The position numbers and the translations under genes were made by a program. A DNA stretch of 64,000 bases, taken from contig JAKQSZ010000035.1 of assembly GCA_029569475.1 (NCBI GenBank), positions 1-64,000 of the forward strand, read 5' to 3'. The notes under the pieces were generated by a model. The model worked only from the letters and a program-made list of their open reading frames with translations, ran no database searches and was not told the origin of the DNA. Shown in pieces: positions 16,613 through 25,087 of the stretch (position 1 is the first letter of the stretch; every line of letters starts with the position of its first letter). The DNA comes from Candidatus Eiseniibacteriota bacterium (lineage in GTDB: Bacteria; Eisenbacteria; RBG-16-71-46; CAIMUX01).

Positions 16613-17880
16613 CCCCCGGCCACCTCCTCTGTGCCGTCCGTCCCCGAGCCGCCGGCGAGCGCTGGGATCATCTCGGCGCCGTAGACCTCCTCGGGGAACA
16701 GGAACGGAACCAGCCCCTCCAGAAACTGCCTCTGCTTGAGCGCGTGGTGGCTGGCATAGTGAGAGCTGTGCACGGTGCGCAGGTAGCTTTCCAGCGTATA
16801 AACCTGGACTTCTACCGAGAAAAAGTACGGCAGAGGCAGAGGGTTTCGCCTTGGATTGTACAGGAGGTCCACGTCGGCCTTGTACACTTCGTATCCCGTG
16901 CCTGACCAGCGATTGAGGAGGGAGCGGTCCTCGGGCCGCGTCAGGGTGTCGACCTGGTTGCGCACCCGGAAGACCCCGCCGAAGAGATCGAAGAGGATCT
17001 CCTTCAGGTTCTCCACCTCGTAGAGACTCTCGACAATGAACATGCACCCGATGAGGTCTTCGATCCAGCGCGGGTCGTTCTCCCCCTTGCGGATCATCTT
17101 GCTGACGATCGATGCGCTGCGGCGCTTGGTCAGGCCGGGCCAGCTCTCCATCGCGATGGGCTCGTAGCGCGCCGCTCCCTCTTCGTAGCGGTAGGAGATG
17201 ACCTCGCGCTTGAACCGGCAGCTGTAGTAGTGCACGTGGAGCCGCACCGGCCGCCCGTCCCGCACCACCTCGACATGGCGGGTGTCGAAGGTCCAGCACT
17301 CCTGTCCGGCGCTGGTCCTCCGCCGGCCGTAATCCATGGATTCCCCGTCGGCCCCCAGCCGGTACCAGATGGCCACCGGTTCGCTGCGGGTGGTCTTCGA
17401 GAAGATCGCCTCCTCGAGCAACGTCTCGAAGTACTCCTTGTGTTCGCCCCCCCGCTGCACCTCCCAGCAGTGGTCCACCTCGAAGAACAGCTTCGCCAGG
17501 TAGAGCTTGCGCTGCGCCTCGAAGGAAACCCGGCGGTCGCCGCTTTCGAAGATGAGGTTGAGAAGCTCCAGGACATCGGGACACCCCATGACTTCGGGCC
17601 GCGGCGTGGCCCGGGCGCGCACCGACGGGGGCATCAGGAGCAGCAGCTCACCTATGTAGCTCGTCGCCTCATTGAGATAATAGGCCGAGGTGACCCGGTT
17701 GGAGGCCAGAGGCCGGCCTTCGTTGGTCGGGTGGTAGATCTTGTTGAGAAAGCTGTTGTAGGCGTTCTCGTCCTCGCGGATCTCCAGGAACCACTTGTAG
17801 AGATGGCGGAGCACCGCGGGGTTGTGGCTGGAGAGGCAGGGGTCGAGAAAGGGGTGAGCCTGATAGACCGGAGCGGGCAT
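16609..17880 (-). CDS. Protein with divergent RelA/SpoT-like nucleotidyltransferase domain
   Basis: The 423-residue protein starts at ATG 17880 (GGAGGT 11 bp upstream; an upstream ATG at 17994 is less likely). Residues 1-240 match nothing I recognise. Residues 250-390 follow the (p)ppGpp synthetase pattern: TKRRSASIVSKMIRKG (like the R-K-S..SI..K basic helix), IEDLIG with Asp275, GTGYEVYK with Tyr330, and FSVEVQVYTLESYL with Glu357, then HHALKQRQ. The Arg normally after DxxG and the Arg of the EVQIRT motif are replaced, so activity may be altered. No HD hydrolase domain or TGS is present. It could be a small alarmone synthetase, a toxSAS-type toxin or a tRNA/nucleotide pyrophosphokinase. It is divergent from a sigma-factor operon. 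Confidence 0.65.
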   Translation of the reverse strand: MPAPVYQAHPFLDPCLSSHNPAVLRHLYKWFLEIREDENAYNSFLNKIYHPTNEGRPLASNRVTSAYYLNEATSYIGELLLLMPPSVRARATPRPEVMGCPDVLELLNLIFESGDRRVSFEAQRKLYLAKLFFEVDHCWEVQRGGEHKEYFETLLEEAIFSKTTRSEPVAIWYRLGADGESMDYGRRRTSAGQECWTFDTRHVEVVRDGRPVRLHVHYYSCRFKREVISYRYEEGAARYEPIAMESWPGLTKRRSASIVSKMIRKGENDPRWIEDLIGCMFIVESLYEVENLKEILFDLFGGVFRVRNQVDTLTRPEDRSLLNRWSGTGYEVYKADVDLLYNPRRNPLPLPYFFSVEVQVYTLESYLRTVHSSHYASHHALKQRQFLEGLVPFLFPEEVYGAEMIPALAGGSGTDGTEEVAGG

Positions 17881-18004
17881 TTCGGCCGGATACCTCCATT
17901 CCACGAGCCGGACATGGCGAACGCGACCCCGACCTGTAGGATAGCACCGCCCCAGCGGCGACGGTCCGATGATCGTCGCGCGGGAATCATTCATGAAGTC
18001 CCAT

Positions 18005-18031
18005 TGAACACCGGCGCGTCCCGGATCGTCT
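18005..18031 (+). promoter_or_regulatory. Candidate ECF-type promoter ahead of the sigma-factor gene
   Basis: TGAACA (18005-18010) and CGTCTC (18027-18032) are separated so that 17 bases lie between GAAC and CGTC, close to the usual ECF layout of an AAC-type -35 and a CGTC-type -10. It lies about 50 bp upstream of the sigma gene, so autoregulation is plausible. Recognition is by eye only. Confidence 0.35.
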
Positions 18032-18081
18032 CAAGGCGTTGGATGATTCTTCAGTCCCGGAGGGACTTCCGGTTGGAGCTC

Positions 18082-18672
18082 ATGACCGATACCGAACTGG
18101 TGGAACGCAGCCGGCAGGGGGACCTGCAGGCCTTCAATCATCTCGTGTCCCGTTGGGAAGAGCCCATCTTTCGGTTCCTCCGCAGGCACCTGGGCGACCG
18201 GGAGGAGGCCCGCGACCTCTGTCAGGAAACCCTGGTCAAGGCTTACGTCCATCTCGGCACCCTGCGGGACACGGGCCGGTTCAAGACCTGGCTCTACCAG
18301 ATCGCCTGGAACCAGTGCGTCAGCCGGGTCCGGCGGCGGCGGTCCCGGGGAGAGATCTCGGCGGCTCCGGAGACGCTGGAGGCGATCGCGCTCCGGGAGG
18401 TGCCGCCGGCCACCGCCCGGCTGGATGAGATCCTGGCCGCCCGTGGCCGGCAAGGCGCGTTGCGCGCGGCGCTGCAGGCGCTGCCGGAAGAGCAGAGGAC
18501 CGCCATCCTGCTTCGTGAGTACGAAGGGTTGACCTCCGAGGAAATCGGGGAGATCGCGGGAGTCTCCGCCGCCACCGTGCGGACCCGGATCTACTACGGG
18601 CTGCGTGCGATGCGGCGGGCGCTCCGCCGGCAGGGGCTGTTGGAACCGGGGTTGGGATCGGAGACCGAATGA
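18082..18672 (+). CDS. ECF-like RNA polymerase sigma factor
   Basis: The 196-residue protein has region 2 (EPIFRFLRRHLGDREEARDL, then CQETLVKAYVHLGTLRDT and FKTWLYQIAWNQC) and region 4 (LPEEQRTAILLREYEGLTSE, then EIGEIAGVSAATVRTRIYYG) with no region 1.1 or 3, as in ECF (group 4) sigma factors. ATG at 18082 follows TTGGAGCTC; ATG at 18043 is an in-frame alternative. The next gene overlaps it by 4 bp and has the form of a membrane anti-sigma factor. The signal is unknown, but the operon encodes several exported proteins, suggesting an envelope stress or surface-related regulon. Confidence 0.9.
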   Translation: MTDTELVERSRQGDLQAFNHLVSRWEEPIFRFLRRHLGDREEARDLCQETLVKAYVHLGTLRDTGRFKTWLYQIAWNQCVSRVRRRRSRGEISAAPETLEAIALREVPPATARLDEILAARGRQGALRAALQALPEEQRTAILLREYEGLTSEEIGEIAGVSAATVRTRIYYGLRAMRRALRRQGLLEPGLGSETE

Positions 18673-19724
18673 TGGACGAAAGGACGGACGGCGACCGCCA
18701 GCTGTTGATTGCGCTGCTCTTCGGGGAGCTCTCGCCGGAAGAGGAGCGGCGGGCCCGGGACCGCCTCGCGGCCGACCCGGCCCTGCGGCGGGAGATGGCA
18801 GAGCTGGAGGAGATGCGCTCGTTGCTCGGCGAGTGGGACGAAGTCCCCGACTCGGCCCCGAAGGTCATCTTCGTCCACCAGGCCGACCGCCCGGCGCCTT
18901 CCTCGAACCGTGACCGCTCCGGGAACCGGCCCGGGTTCCCGGGCAGCCTCGTCCACTCGGGCTGGCGCAGTGTAGTCGCGCCCGCGGCGTGGGGTCTGAC
19001 CGGAGTTGCGGCCTGCCTTGCCCTCTTCCTGCTCGCGGGGCTGAGGGTCCAACAAACGGCCGATGGTCTGCTGGTGGGATTCTCCGCGGGCCGTAACCAG
19101 TACGCGGCGCTATCGTCGCCCGACAGCCCCGCGGTCCCGGGCTCCGGCGAGGAAGCAGGCTCTTCTTTCGCCTCGAACTCGACATCGCCCTCGCGGGAGG
19201 GTCGCTCTTCCACGCCCGCTGGCGAGGGGCACCCGCCGGATCCGTCTGCAGGCGCGCCGCACCCGGCGGATCCGGGACCGCTCCTGGCGCGCCTGGCCGA
19301 TCCCGCTCCGGTCACGGTGACCCCGCCGGATCCGGGTTCTCCGGCGGCAAGCCAGGTTCCGCGCCCCGCCGGCGGCCATCCAACCGGAACGTCCGCGGGG
19401 GACCCCGGATCGATCCCCGTCACCGAAGCGCGCCTCCAGGCCGAGTTGGACCTGGTCGGACGGGCCATGGTGCGCTACGTCGACAGCTATCTTCAGGATC
19501 GCGATCAGTCGGTGGCCCAGTATCTCCGGCTGACGCTGGCCGACGCCGATAGCCGGCGTGAGGCTGACTATCAGCGGCTGAAGGCCGACATCGAGGGCCT
19601 CGGGGCTGGCCTCATCCAGGATCAGAGAGTCGATCGAGAGCGGCTTGATTACCTGTGGCGCCAGGTCGCGGACGAACAGGACGAGTACCAGCTCGGCGAC
19701 CCACCGCGGCGCCGGAAGGAGTAG
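18669..19724 (+). CDS. Probable membrane anti-sigma factor
   Basis: The 351-residue protein overlaps the sigma gene by ATGA. An acidic/basic helical N-terminus (LLIALLFGELSPEEERRARD then LAADPALRREMAELEEMRSL) looks like an anti-sigma domain but lacks the HCC zinc motif. One membrane helix follows (about 105-125, GLTGVAACLALFLLAGL). The outer part is Pro/Ser/Gly-rich low complexity (about 150-255), ending in a charged helical region (about 255-345) likely to form a coiled coil (TEARLQAELDLVGRAMVRYV). Topology with a cytosolic N-terminus fits sigma-factor sequestration and release by an envelope signal. The assignment rests on position and topology. Confidence 0.7.
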   Translation: MMDERTDGDRQLLIALLFGELSPEEERRARDRLAADPALRREMAELEEMRSLLGEWDEVPDSAPKVIFVHQADRPAPSSNRDRSGNRPGFPGSLVHSGWRSVVAPAAWGLTGVAACLALFLLAGLRVQQTADGLLVGFSAGRNQYAALSSPDSPAVPGSGEEAGSSFASNSTSPSREGRSSTPAGEGHPPDPSAGAPHPADPGPLLARLADPAPVTVTPPDPGSPAASQVPRPAGGHPTGTSAGDPGSIPVTEARLQAELDLVGRAMVRYVDSYLQDRDQSVAQYLRLTLADADSRREADYQRLKADIEGLGAGLIQDQRVDRERLDYLWRQVADEQDEYQLGDPPRRRKE

Positions 19725-19728
19725 CAAC

Positions 19729-20409
19729 ATGCGACACAACCGAAGCACTGGCTGGATCCGATCGGGCTGGACGATGGCCATGGCCGCCTGGCTGGCGTTG
19801 GGGATCATGCTCCCACCGGGGGCCTCCAAGGCGTCGGTACCGTCCGAGAAACAGGTCCGCCAGCTCAAGGTGATGGAGGGAATCCTCGACCAGATCCTTC
19901 TGGACAGCCCGAACTTCCTGGTCTTCGGCCGCGACAATGTCCACGGGATCTACCTCGAGGAACTCGGCGCGCTCTTGACGTTCGAGGCCTCGTTGACCAA
20001 CAAGCACAGCTTCCCGGCCTTCTTCAGAGGTGGAAAGGCGGGCTTCTTCGGCCGCGGTGGGAGCATCCTCATCGAGCCGGGTGATGATGAAGGAGAGTCC
20101 TCGGGAGGCGAGGGCGCGGCGGACGAGCGGGAGGGGGCGGAAGAGGCGGCAGAACCGGACTCCCAGAAGTACGAACGGGGCAAGACCGAACTGGTGCAGG
20201 CCTTGCTGGATTACGGGGACACCATGACAGGCCTCGGTGACGCGCAGTCCGTGGTCATCGTGGCCCACCTGCGGGAGAACGACCTCTTCTCAGACCGGCG
20301 AATCTCACGCTTGATCGTCCGCGCCAAGGTGCGTGATCTCAGGGAGTTCGCGGCCGGGCGACTGACCGAGGCCGACGCCAGGAACCGGATCCGGGTCGAG
20401 GAGTATTGA
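19729..20409 (+). CDS. Exported protein of the sigma operon, function unknown
   Basis: The 226-residue protein starts at ATG 19729 (GGAAGGAGTAGCAAC lies in the end of the preceding gene) and has an export signal (WTMAMAAWLALGIMLPPGA). The mature part begins with a helical stretch (KQVRQLKVMEGILDQILLDS) and a Gly-rich FFRGGKAGFFGRGG segment, followed by an acidic linker (DDEGESSGGEGAADEREGAE) and a helical C-terminus (SVVIVAHLRENDLFSDRRIS). It resembles no enzyme. Spacing of 4 bp from the anti-sigma gene implies co-transcription, so it may be a sensor, target or modulator of the sigma pathway. Confidence 0.75.
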   Translation: MRHNRSTGWIRSGWTMAMAAWLALGIMLPPGASKASVPSEKQVRQLKVMEGILDQILLDSPNFLVFGRDNVHGIYLEELGALLTFEASLTNKHSFPAFFRGGKAGFFGRGGSILIEPGDDEGESSGGEGAADEREGAEEAAEPDSQKYERGKTELVQALLDYGDTMTGLGDAQSVVIVAHLRENDLFSDRRISRLIVRAKVRDLREFAAGRLTEADARNRIRVEEY

Positions 20410-20511
20410 GCGGCGCCCCGGCCTCGGACGTTGGAGCCTGCAACCCAGGATCCTGCCCCGACGTACTCCTGTGGCGTTCCCGCCCTATCCCGGGTGCCTT
20501 GGAGGTCATGC

Positions 20512-21099
20512 ATGCGCGTCCTGTCTTCTGTTGCGGTCGTCTTCTTTCTCTGCACGACCATCTGGTTGGCGGTTCCCTCCCGCGCCGCGGCGGAAGGTCC
20601 TCTCTGGTTCCACCTCGAGGTGGTGGTTTTGGGCAGTGACTCCGAAACCGTCAAGGTCAATCTCCCGATGAAACTCCTCAAGGCCATGCTGCCTCACCTC
20701 CGCGCGCAATACCTCTCGGAGGAGACCTTCCGGATGCACGGCGGACTCACCGAGGCGGAATTGCGAGACATTCTCTCGTCAGTCCGGGAGGCCGAAGACG
20801 GCTCCACCATCGAGGTCGAAACCAATGACCGGAGGGTCAGGGCGGTCCGGCAGAAGGATGTGGTGGAGGTGGAGGTCGTGGCGCGACGAACGTCGGACGA
20901 GGCCGTCAGGCTCCGAATCCACGAACAGGTCCTGGACGGACTTCTGGCCGGCGAACCGGGGGAAATCGATGTGACGACGGCCCTGGAGCGGATCGGTTCG
21001 GATCGGACCGGGGGACTTCCTTCCGGGGATCTCGTCACGGTGACGAACGACTTGAACCGGGTCCGTATCTGGGTGGACGGCAACAGCACGATTGACTGA
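20512..21099 (+). CDS. Exported protein with DxxxVxVNLP-type domain
   Basis: The 195-residue protein starts at ATG 20512 with a signal peptide (MRVLSSVAVVFFLCTTIWLA, cleavage near AAAEG). The mature part opens with FHLEVVVLGSDSETVKVNLP and KLLKAMLP, a pattern of small proteins that occur beside sigma/anti-sigma genes, and repeats a related block later (VEVEVVARRTSDEAVRLRIH, VLDGLL). It is paralogous in layout to the next gene. No catalytic residue is visible. It probably belongs to the same transcript, although a 100-bp gap separates it from the preceding gene. Confidence 0.75.
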   Translation: MRVLSSVAVVFFLCTTIWLAVPSRAAAEGPLWFHLEVVVLGSDSETVKVNLPMKLLKAMLPHLRAQYLSEETFRMHGGLTEAELRDILSSVREAEDGSTIEVETNDRRVRAVRQKDVVEVEVVARRTSDEAVRLRIHEQVLDGLLAGEPGEIDVTTALERIGSDRTGGLPSGDLVTVTNDLNRVRIWVDGNSTID

Positions 21100-21175
21100 C
21101 CGTCCAGGTTCGGAAGCGAAGGACGCCAGGCTTCAGGCCAGTGGCTCACCGCTCCGGCCAGACTTGGAGGACAGG

Positions 21176-21625
21176 ATGATTTCACGCACCAACCAGCTCG
21201 CGGCCATCATCGGAGCGCTGTCCCTGGCCGCAGCCTTGATGGTGGTCGGGTTGATCGGGTTCGTCGCGCGCTCAGGAGAACTGGTGGTACGCGTCGACTC
21301 GACCCGTGGCGACGATGTTCACATCCGTGTGCCGGGCGCGCTGGCAAAGGCTGGGGTCTCCATGATTCCGGCCAGGTTCTTCAGCTGCGTGGAGGATCGA
21401 CATAGCGCCTGGAAGGCCCTCGTTCTCGAGGCATGCCGCGACATGGACCACCAGCCTGACTTCGACCTGTTGCAGGCAACCACCGACACTGAAGAGGTCC
21501 GGATCGCCAAACGGGGCGGCAGTATCGAGCTCCGCGTGGATTCTCCGTCCGAGCGGGTGCGCCTGTCCGTGCCGGTCGGCCTGGCCCGTTACGTCCTGGA
21601 GCGTTTCGCTTCAGATCTCTCCTGA
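21176..21625 (+). CDS. Membrane-anchored paralogue of the preceding protein
   Basis: The 149-residue protein starts at ATG 21176 (GGAGGACAGG directly upstream) with one N-terminal membrane helix (about 8-30, LAAIIGALSLAAALMVVGLI). The rest repeats the pattern of the preceding protein: LVVRVDSTRGDDVHIRVPGA and VSMIP, then SIELRVDSPSERVRLSVPVG and LARYVLERF. The duplicated beta-alpha block (D-xx-V-x-(I/L)-x-(V/L)-P followed by a helix) suggests each protein holds two copies of one small domain. Function is unknown; the operon context points to envelope signalling. Confidence 0.75.
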   Translation: MISRTNQLAAIIGALSLAAALMVVGLIGFVARSGELVVRVDSTRGDDVHIRVPGALAKAGVSMIPARFFSCVEDRHSAWKALVLEACRDMDHQPDFDLLQATTDTEEVRIAKRGGSIELRVDSPSERVRLSVPVGLARYVLERFASDLS

Positions 21626-21649
21626 CCTGGCCAGGTCGGGGCCAGGTCC

Positions 21650-22600
21650 ATGACTCGGAAGACTCCCGAGGCCACATCCCACCCGGTTTCCCCCGTGAGT
21701 GCCGGCCCGATTCCACTCGATCCAGCAGAACCCGACGGATCAGATCCGAGGCCGGCCGCGCCCCCCATGAGCGCAGAGCGCTCCGCCGAGACCGCATGGA
21801 GGTGGGTCGATCTGCGGTCGCGCGCGGCGTGGCAACGTGGCCACCTCCCCGGTTCAGCGTCGTTGCCCGTACGCGTCGCGCAGCAACGGCTCTTCATGTT
21901 TCCTCCCAGATCCCGTCCGGTGGCGTTTCTTGCCTCCGACCGGGAAGTTGCCAAGAGGGCAGCGGCCTGGTTGCAGTCCAAGGGTTGGGCGAGTGTTGGC
22001 TACAGCGCGCGCACGGCGGAGGAGATTCCCCGCCGGATGATGGTCAGCGGAGGGCTTCCGGAGCGAATCTGGGAGCCCACACCGCTGCTCGCGCAGTATG
22101 AGCCCTTTCTTCCTGTGGACGGGATGGCCTGCGATCTAGCATGCGGGTCCGGGCGTGACACGGTCTTCCTGGCGTGCCAGGGCCGCGTGGCCTGGGGAGT
22201 CGATCGCCTCCCTGACGCGCTATCCCAGGCGAGAACGCTCGCGCGGGAGGCGGGTGCCGGCGGGCGCGCCCGCTTCCGGCTGGTGGATCTCAAATCGCCG
22301 GACCAGCGGGGACGATTGCTGCGGGAAGGACGATTCCATATCGTGACCTGCTTTCGTTTTCTCGACCGCGCGCTCCTCCCGGCGATCTCCCGCGCGCTCG
22401 CCCCCGGCGGCTGGGTCATCGTGCAAACGTTCCTGGAAGGACAGAGGCTCCTGAAAGGACACCCCCGCCGGGCGGCAAGTCTCCTGGAGCCGGGGGAACT
22501 CCAGGCGGCCTTTGACGGACACGATGTCGTCCACTACCACGAAGGGATCGCCGGCCATACCCATGATCTGCTGGCTTCCCTGGTGGCGCGGCGTGCCTGA
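21650..22600 (+). CDS. Rhodanese-like and SAM-dependent methyltransferase fusion
   Basis: The 316-residue protein combines a rhodanese-like domain (about 50-125, WVDLRSRAAWQRGHLPGSAS) with a class I methyltransferase (about 150-315, AdoMet loop MACDLACGSGRDTVFLA, then FHIVTCFRFLDRALLPAISR and PGGWVIVQTF), close to TehB/UbiE types. The rhodanese active-site Cys is not where expected (position reads AFLASDREV), so the first domain is probably non-catalytic and used for binding. The substrate is unknown. It follows the sigma-operon gene by 24 bp on the same strand, so it may be in that transcript. Confidence 0.8.
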   Translation: MTRKTPEATSHPVSPVSAGPIPLDPAEPDGSDPRPAAPPMSAERSAETAWRWVDLRSRAAWQRGHLPGSASLPVRVAQQRLFMFPPRSRPVAFLASDREVAKRAAAWLQSKGWASVGYSARTAEEIPRRMMVSGGLPERIWEPTPLLAQYEPFLPVDGMACDLACGSGRDTVFLACQGRVAWGVDRLPDALSQARTLAREAGAGGRARFRLVDLKSPDQRGRLLREGRFHIVTCFRFLDRALLPAISRALAPGGWVIVQTFLEGQRLLKGHPRRAASLLEPGELQAAFDGHDVVHYHEGIAGHTHDLLASLVARRA

Positions 22601-22712
22601 ATCGGCTAATCTCCTTCTGATTCGTCATGAATCCTGGCCCGGTCCTGACGCCGGGCCTCCTTTCAGTCAGCCTGGCCGGTCGAGAGCTCTTTGCAAGGGG
22701 AGGGGAGGATCG

Positions 22713-23510
22713 ATGCAGAGGAGATTCCACATGGGCGCGGCCGCGCTGGCCGGAGCCCTGGCGTTGTCCATCGGGGCGCTTCTGGTCGACGGCCCGCAAG
22801 CCGCCGTCCCCGGCGCCCAGGCCGCAATCCTGGTCGACGGCGACTTTTCGGGCAGCTCCAGCGGCAAGCAACTTCGAGCCGAAGGTAAGGCGCCGGGCTG
22901 GTTCGAGAGCCGCCGGGACAAGGCCGCGGGACGCAAGCGGCTGATGTTGAGCGTCAAGGATGTGGCCGGCAACACCACGCCCAAGGCGTTCATCAAGGGT
23001 AGCGCGGCGTACAACACCTATCTTTCACAGGCGTTCACCCAGCCGCAGTCCGGGACCCTTTCCCTGAAGTGGGACATCCTGGTCAAGGAGGTCGGGCCTC
23101 AGTACAACCGCTCGGCCTTCCAGATGATCGGCGACGATTCCGCCAAGGGCAAAGGCCCCAATGCCACCGGCACCGAGCGGTTCGTCTTCCTCGCCTATGA
23201 GAACGCGGCCACCAAGGGCAAACTCAACCTCTTCGCCTTCGAAGGAGGGGACGGCGGCCTGAACAAACGCACCTTGGTCGCAAGGGATCTCGATGCCGGC
23301 AAGTGGTACACGGTGCGCGTTGATGCCGATGTCGCCGGGAGGTCCTACAAGGTGACCGTGAGCGGAACGGGAACGGCAGCTCAGTCGGCCACCGTGAAGG
23401 CATTCGCGGCCAAGGGCAAGCAGCCTCCTTCCAAGCTCACCCACGTCAGCTTCGCTTCCTGGAACGATGGGCCCGGGGCCTTCTACGTCGACAACGTCGG
23501 ACAGCCCTGA
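22713..23510 (+). CDS. Secreted protein with probable jelly-roll fold
   Basis: The 265-residue protein starts at ATG 22713 (AGGGGAGGGGAGG upstream) and has a Tat-like or Sec signal (MQRRFHMGAAALAGALALSI). The mature chain is beta-rich and contains GTLSLKWDILVKE, TERFVFLAYENA, GKWYTVRVDADVAGRSYKVT and ASWNDGPGAFYVDNV, a pattern of LamG/concanavalin-like polysaccharide- or surface-binding domains, in which the last segment commonly closes the sandwich. No catalytic residues are identifiable. A GC hairpin follows the stop. Confidence 0.75.
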   Translation: MQRRFHMGAAALAGALALSIGALLVDGPQAAVPGAQAAILVDGDFSGSSSGKQLRAEGKAPGWFESRRDKAAGRKRLMLSVKDVAGNTTPKAFIKGSAAYNTYLSQAFTQPQSGTLSLKWDILVKEVGPQYNRSAFQMIGDDSAKGKGPNATGTERFVFLAYENAATKGKLNLFAFEGGDGGLNKRTLVARDLDAGKWYTVRVDADVAGRSYKVTVSGTGTAAQSATVKAFAAKGKQPPSKLTHVSFASWNDGPGAFYVDNVGQP

Positions 23511-23533
23511 GTTCAGCCAAGACCATTCCACCG

Positions 23534-23561
23534 GGCCGGCGGCGGCTCTCGACCGCCGGCC
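23534..23561 (+). terminator. Hairpin after the jelly-roll protein gene
   Basis: Nine-base-pair stem GGCCGGCGG/CCGCCGGCC with a 10-nt loop, 24 bp after the stop. No T-run follows, so termination efficiency is uncertain. It lies between convergent genes. Confidence 0.45.
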
Positions 23562-23624
23562 TGAGGTCCCGGAGGCTTCCCGGGGACCACCCCGGCTGGA
23601 CCACCCGGACCCGATCTGACTGGT

Positions 23625-23906
23625 TTAGAAGTCCGGCGCGGGCTTCCCGGTGATCTTTTCCACGGCGATCTTGAAGACATCCACGTTCTGTGCCGTGTCC
23701 CGTTCCATGGCCGCCTTGGTCGAGGGCATCTTCGTCTCGATCGCCAACCGCATCCGTCCCTGTGGGCCAGCCAGGCGGCCCACGTATTGATAGTACCTAA
23801 GCAGCCTTTCCGCCACGGCGCCCTCCGAAGTTCGCGTCAACATGTGCCTGGACGTTGACCGGTGCTCCCCTACCCAGACCGCTGGGGGCGGGGTCTCCTT
23901 GCACAT
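23625..23906 (-). CDS. Small protein of unknown function
   Basis: This 93-residue protein is read leftward from ATG 23906, chosen because GGGAGG lies 7 bp upstream; ATG at 23843 would give 72 residues. The C-terminal two-thirds is well-behaved coding sequence (AERLLRYYQYVGRLAGPQGR, MRLAIETKMPSTKA, DVFKIAVEKITGKPAPDF) with helix-forming character. No signal peptide, Cys cluster or known domain is seen. It is a single gene convergent with the jelly-roll protein. The first 20 residues are less convincing than the rest. Confidence 0.55.
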   Translation of the reverse strand: MCKETPPPAVWVGEHRSTSRHMLTRTSEGAVAERLLRYYQYVGRLAGPQGRMRLAIETKMPSTKAAMERDTAQNVDVFKIAVEKITGKPAPDF

Positions 23907-24340
23907 CGCCGTCCCTCCCGTCCGGCACAGACGGTTGACCGCGACAGGGCCAGCCGAAGAAGGCGACACCCCATCCGAAGGCATGACCCCATTCTCCAGA
24001 TCGGACCGGTCGGCACCGGTCTTGAAGATTGTCGGAAATTCTCGGACGTTCGATCGGGTCGCCGGCCGCTGCCTGTGCCTGGCGACGCAGCGATCTCGTA
24101 GGCCTGGACGGCGCGGTCTGCAGGTCGGATCGAGCGCGGGGTCAAAACGGTGGAGGGGAGGGCCTGGCGCGCCGATGCAGGAATCGGGGGGCGTGCTGAC
24201 GCTGGAGCTGTCGCCATGGGCTGCCGGGGTTCCACGCGGTTCACCTCTCTGTCCGGTGCGCACGGCCAGCCGGCCACCGGGCATCCGCGCTCGAGCCGCG
24301 GTCGCGGGTTCTCCGATCGACGCGCCAGGAGGTCTTCAGA
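23907..24340. other. Intergenic between divergent genes
   Basis: No gene is supported in this 434 bp. It must hold the promoters for the leftward small protein and the rightward FHA protein. No clear operator, hairpin or repeat was found. Confidence 0.45.
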
Positions 24341-24931
24341 ATGAATGCCGCTCGCCCGCAGGTCCAGGTGGCCTTGAGCTTGAACGGACGCCCTCTCCGA
24401 CACTACGCCTTCAGCCAATCGTCGATCCTGATCGGGCGGGAGCCCTCGGCCGACGTCTTCCTGGACAACCCCGGCGTCTCCCGCAACCATGCGCGTCTCC
24501 AGATCACCGAGGAGGGATGGCAGCTCCTGGACCTGGGAAGCGCAAATGGAACCTACCTCGAAGGCGAACGGGTCGACCGGGCCATCCTGAAGGAGGAGAG
24601 CCAGGTCCAGGTCGGCAAGTTCACGCTCAGGATCGTGGCGCAGTCAGCGGCCGCAGAGCCCGGATCGATCGCCGCCCGTACCCCCGTCGACATGCTCGAA
24701 CGGACGACCGTCCTGACCCGCGGCCAGTTGGCCGTCGTCATGTCGGCCGCCCGGGAACCATCCGATCCCGAGCTGCGGGCTTCGGCGGCGGAAGCCCCTC
24801 AGGCGAGTGTCATCGAGCTGGCGGGAGCCACCGGCGAACGCGCTCGTGCCGGATTCTTCGGTTCCGCCGTCTTCTGGGGCCTCTGCATCGTGCTGGCGTT
24901 GCTCGCCGGGTTCTTTCTGGGGCGGCAATAG
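24341..24931 (+). CDS. FHA-domain membrane protein
   Basis: The 196-residue protein carries an FHA phosphothreonine-binding domain (about 10-100) with the signature residues ILIGREPSADVFLD, GVSRNHARL, LLDLGSANGTYL and VQVGKFTLRI. A linker of about 70 residues follows, then a C-terminal membrane helix (SAVFWGLCIVLALLAGFFLG) that tail-anchors it with the FHA domain in the cytoplasm. ATG follows GGAGGTCTTCAGA. It would bind a phosphorylated partner in Ser/Thr kinase signalling; no kinase gene is in the window. Confidence 0.88.
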   Translation: MNAARPQVQVALSLNGRPLRHYAFSQSSILIGREPSADVFLDNPGVSRNHARLQITEEGWQLLDLGSANGTYLEGERVDRAILKEESQVQVGKFTLRIVAQSAAAEPGSIAARTPVDMLERTTVLTRGQLAVVMSAAREPSDPELRASAAEAPQASVIELAGATGERARAGFFGSAVFWGLCIVLALLAGFFLGRQ

Positions 24932-25087
24932 CCGGATCGCTCCCGCCTGAGATCACGTCGGACCCGGGCGCACGCCGCCGCCTCACCCAACCCTGGCCCG
25001 GGAATCATCCCCTGGCGGATACGCCTCGGCGCCCGCCGGATGGGGGGGTGCAGGCGGTTTGCGCCTCGGACGATCGACGAGTGACGG

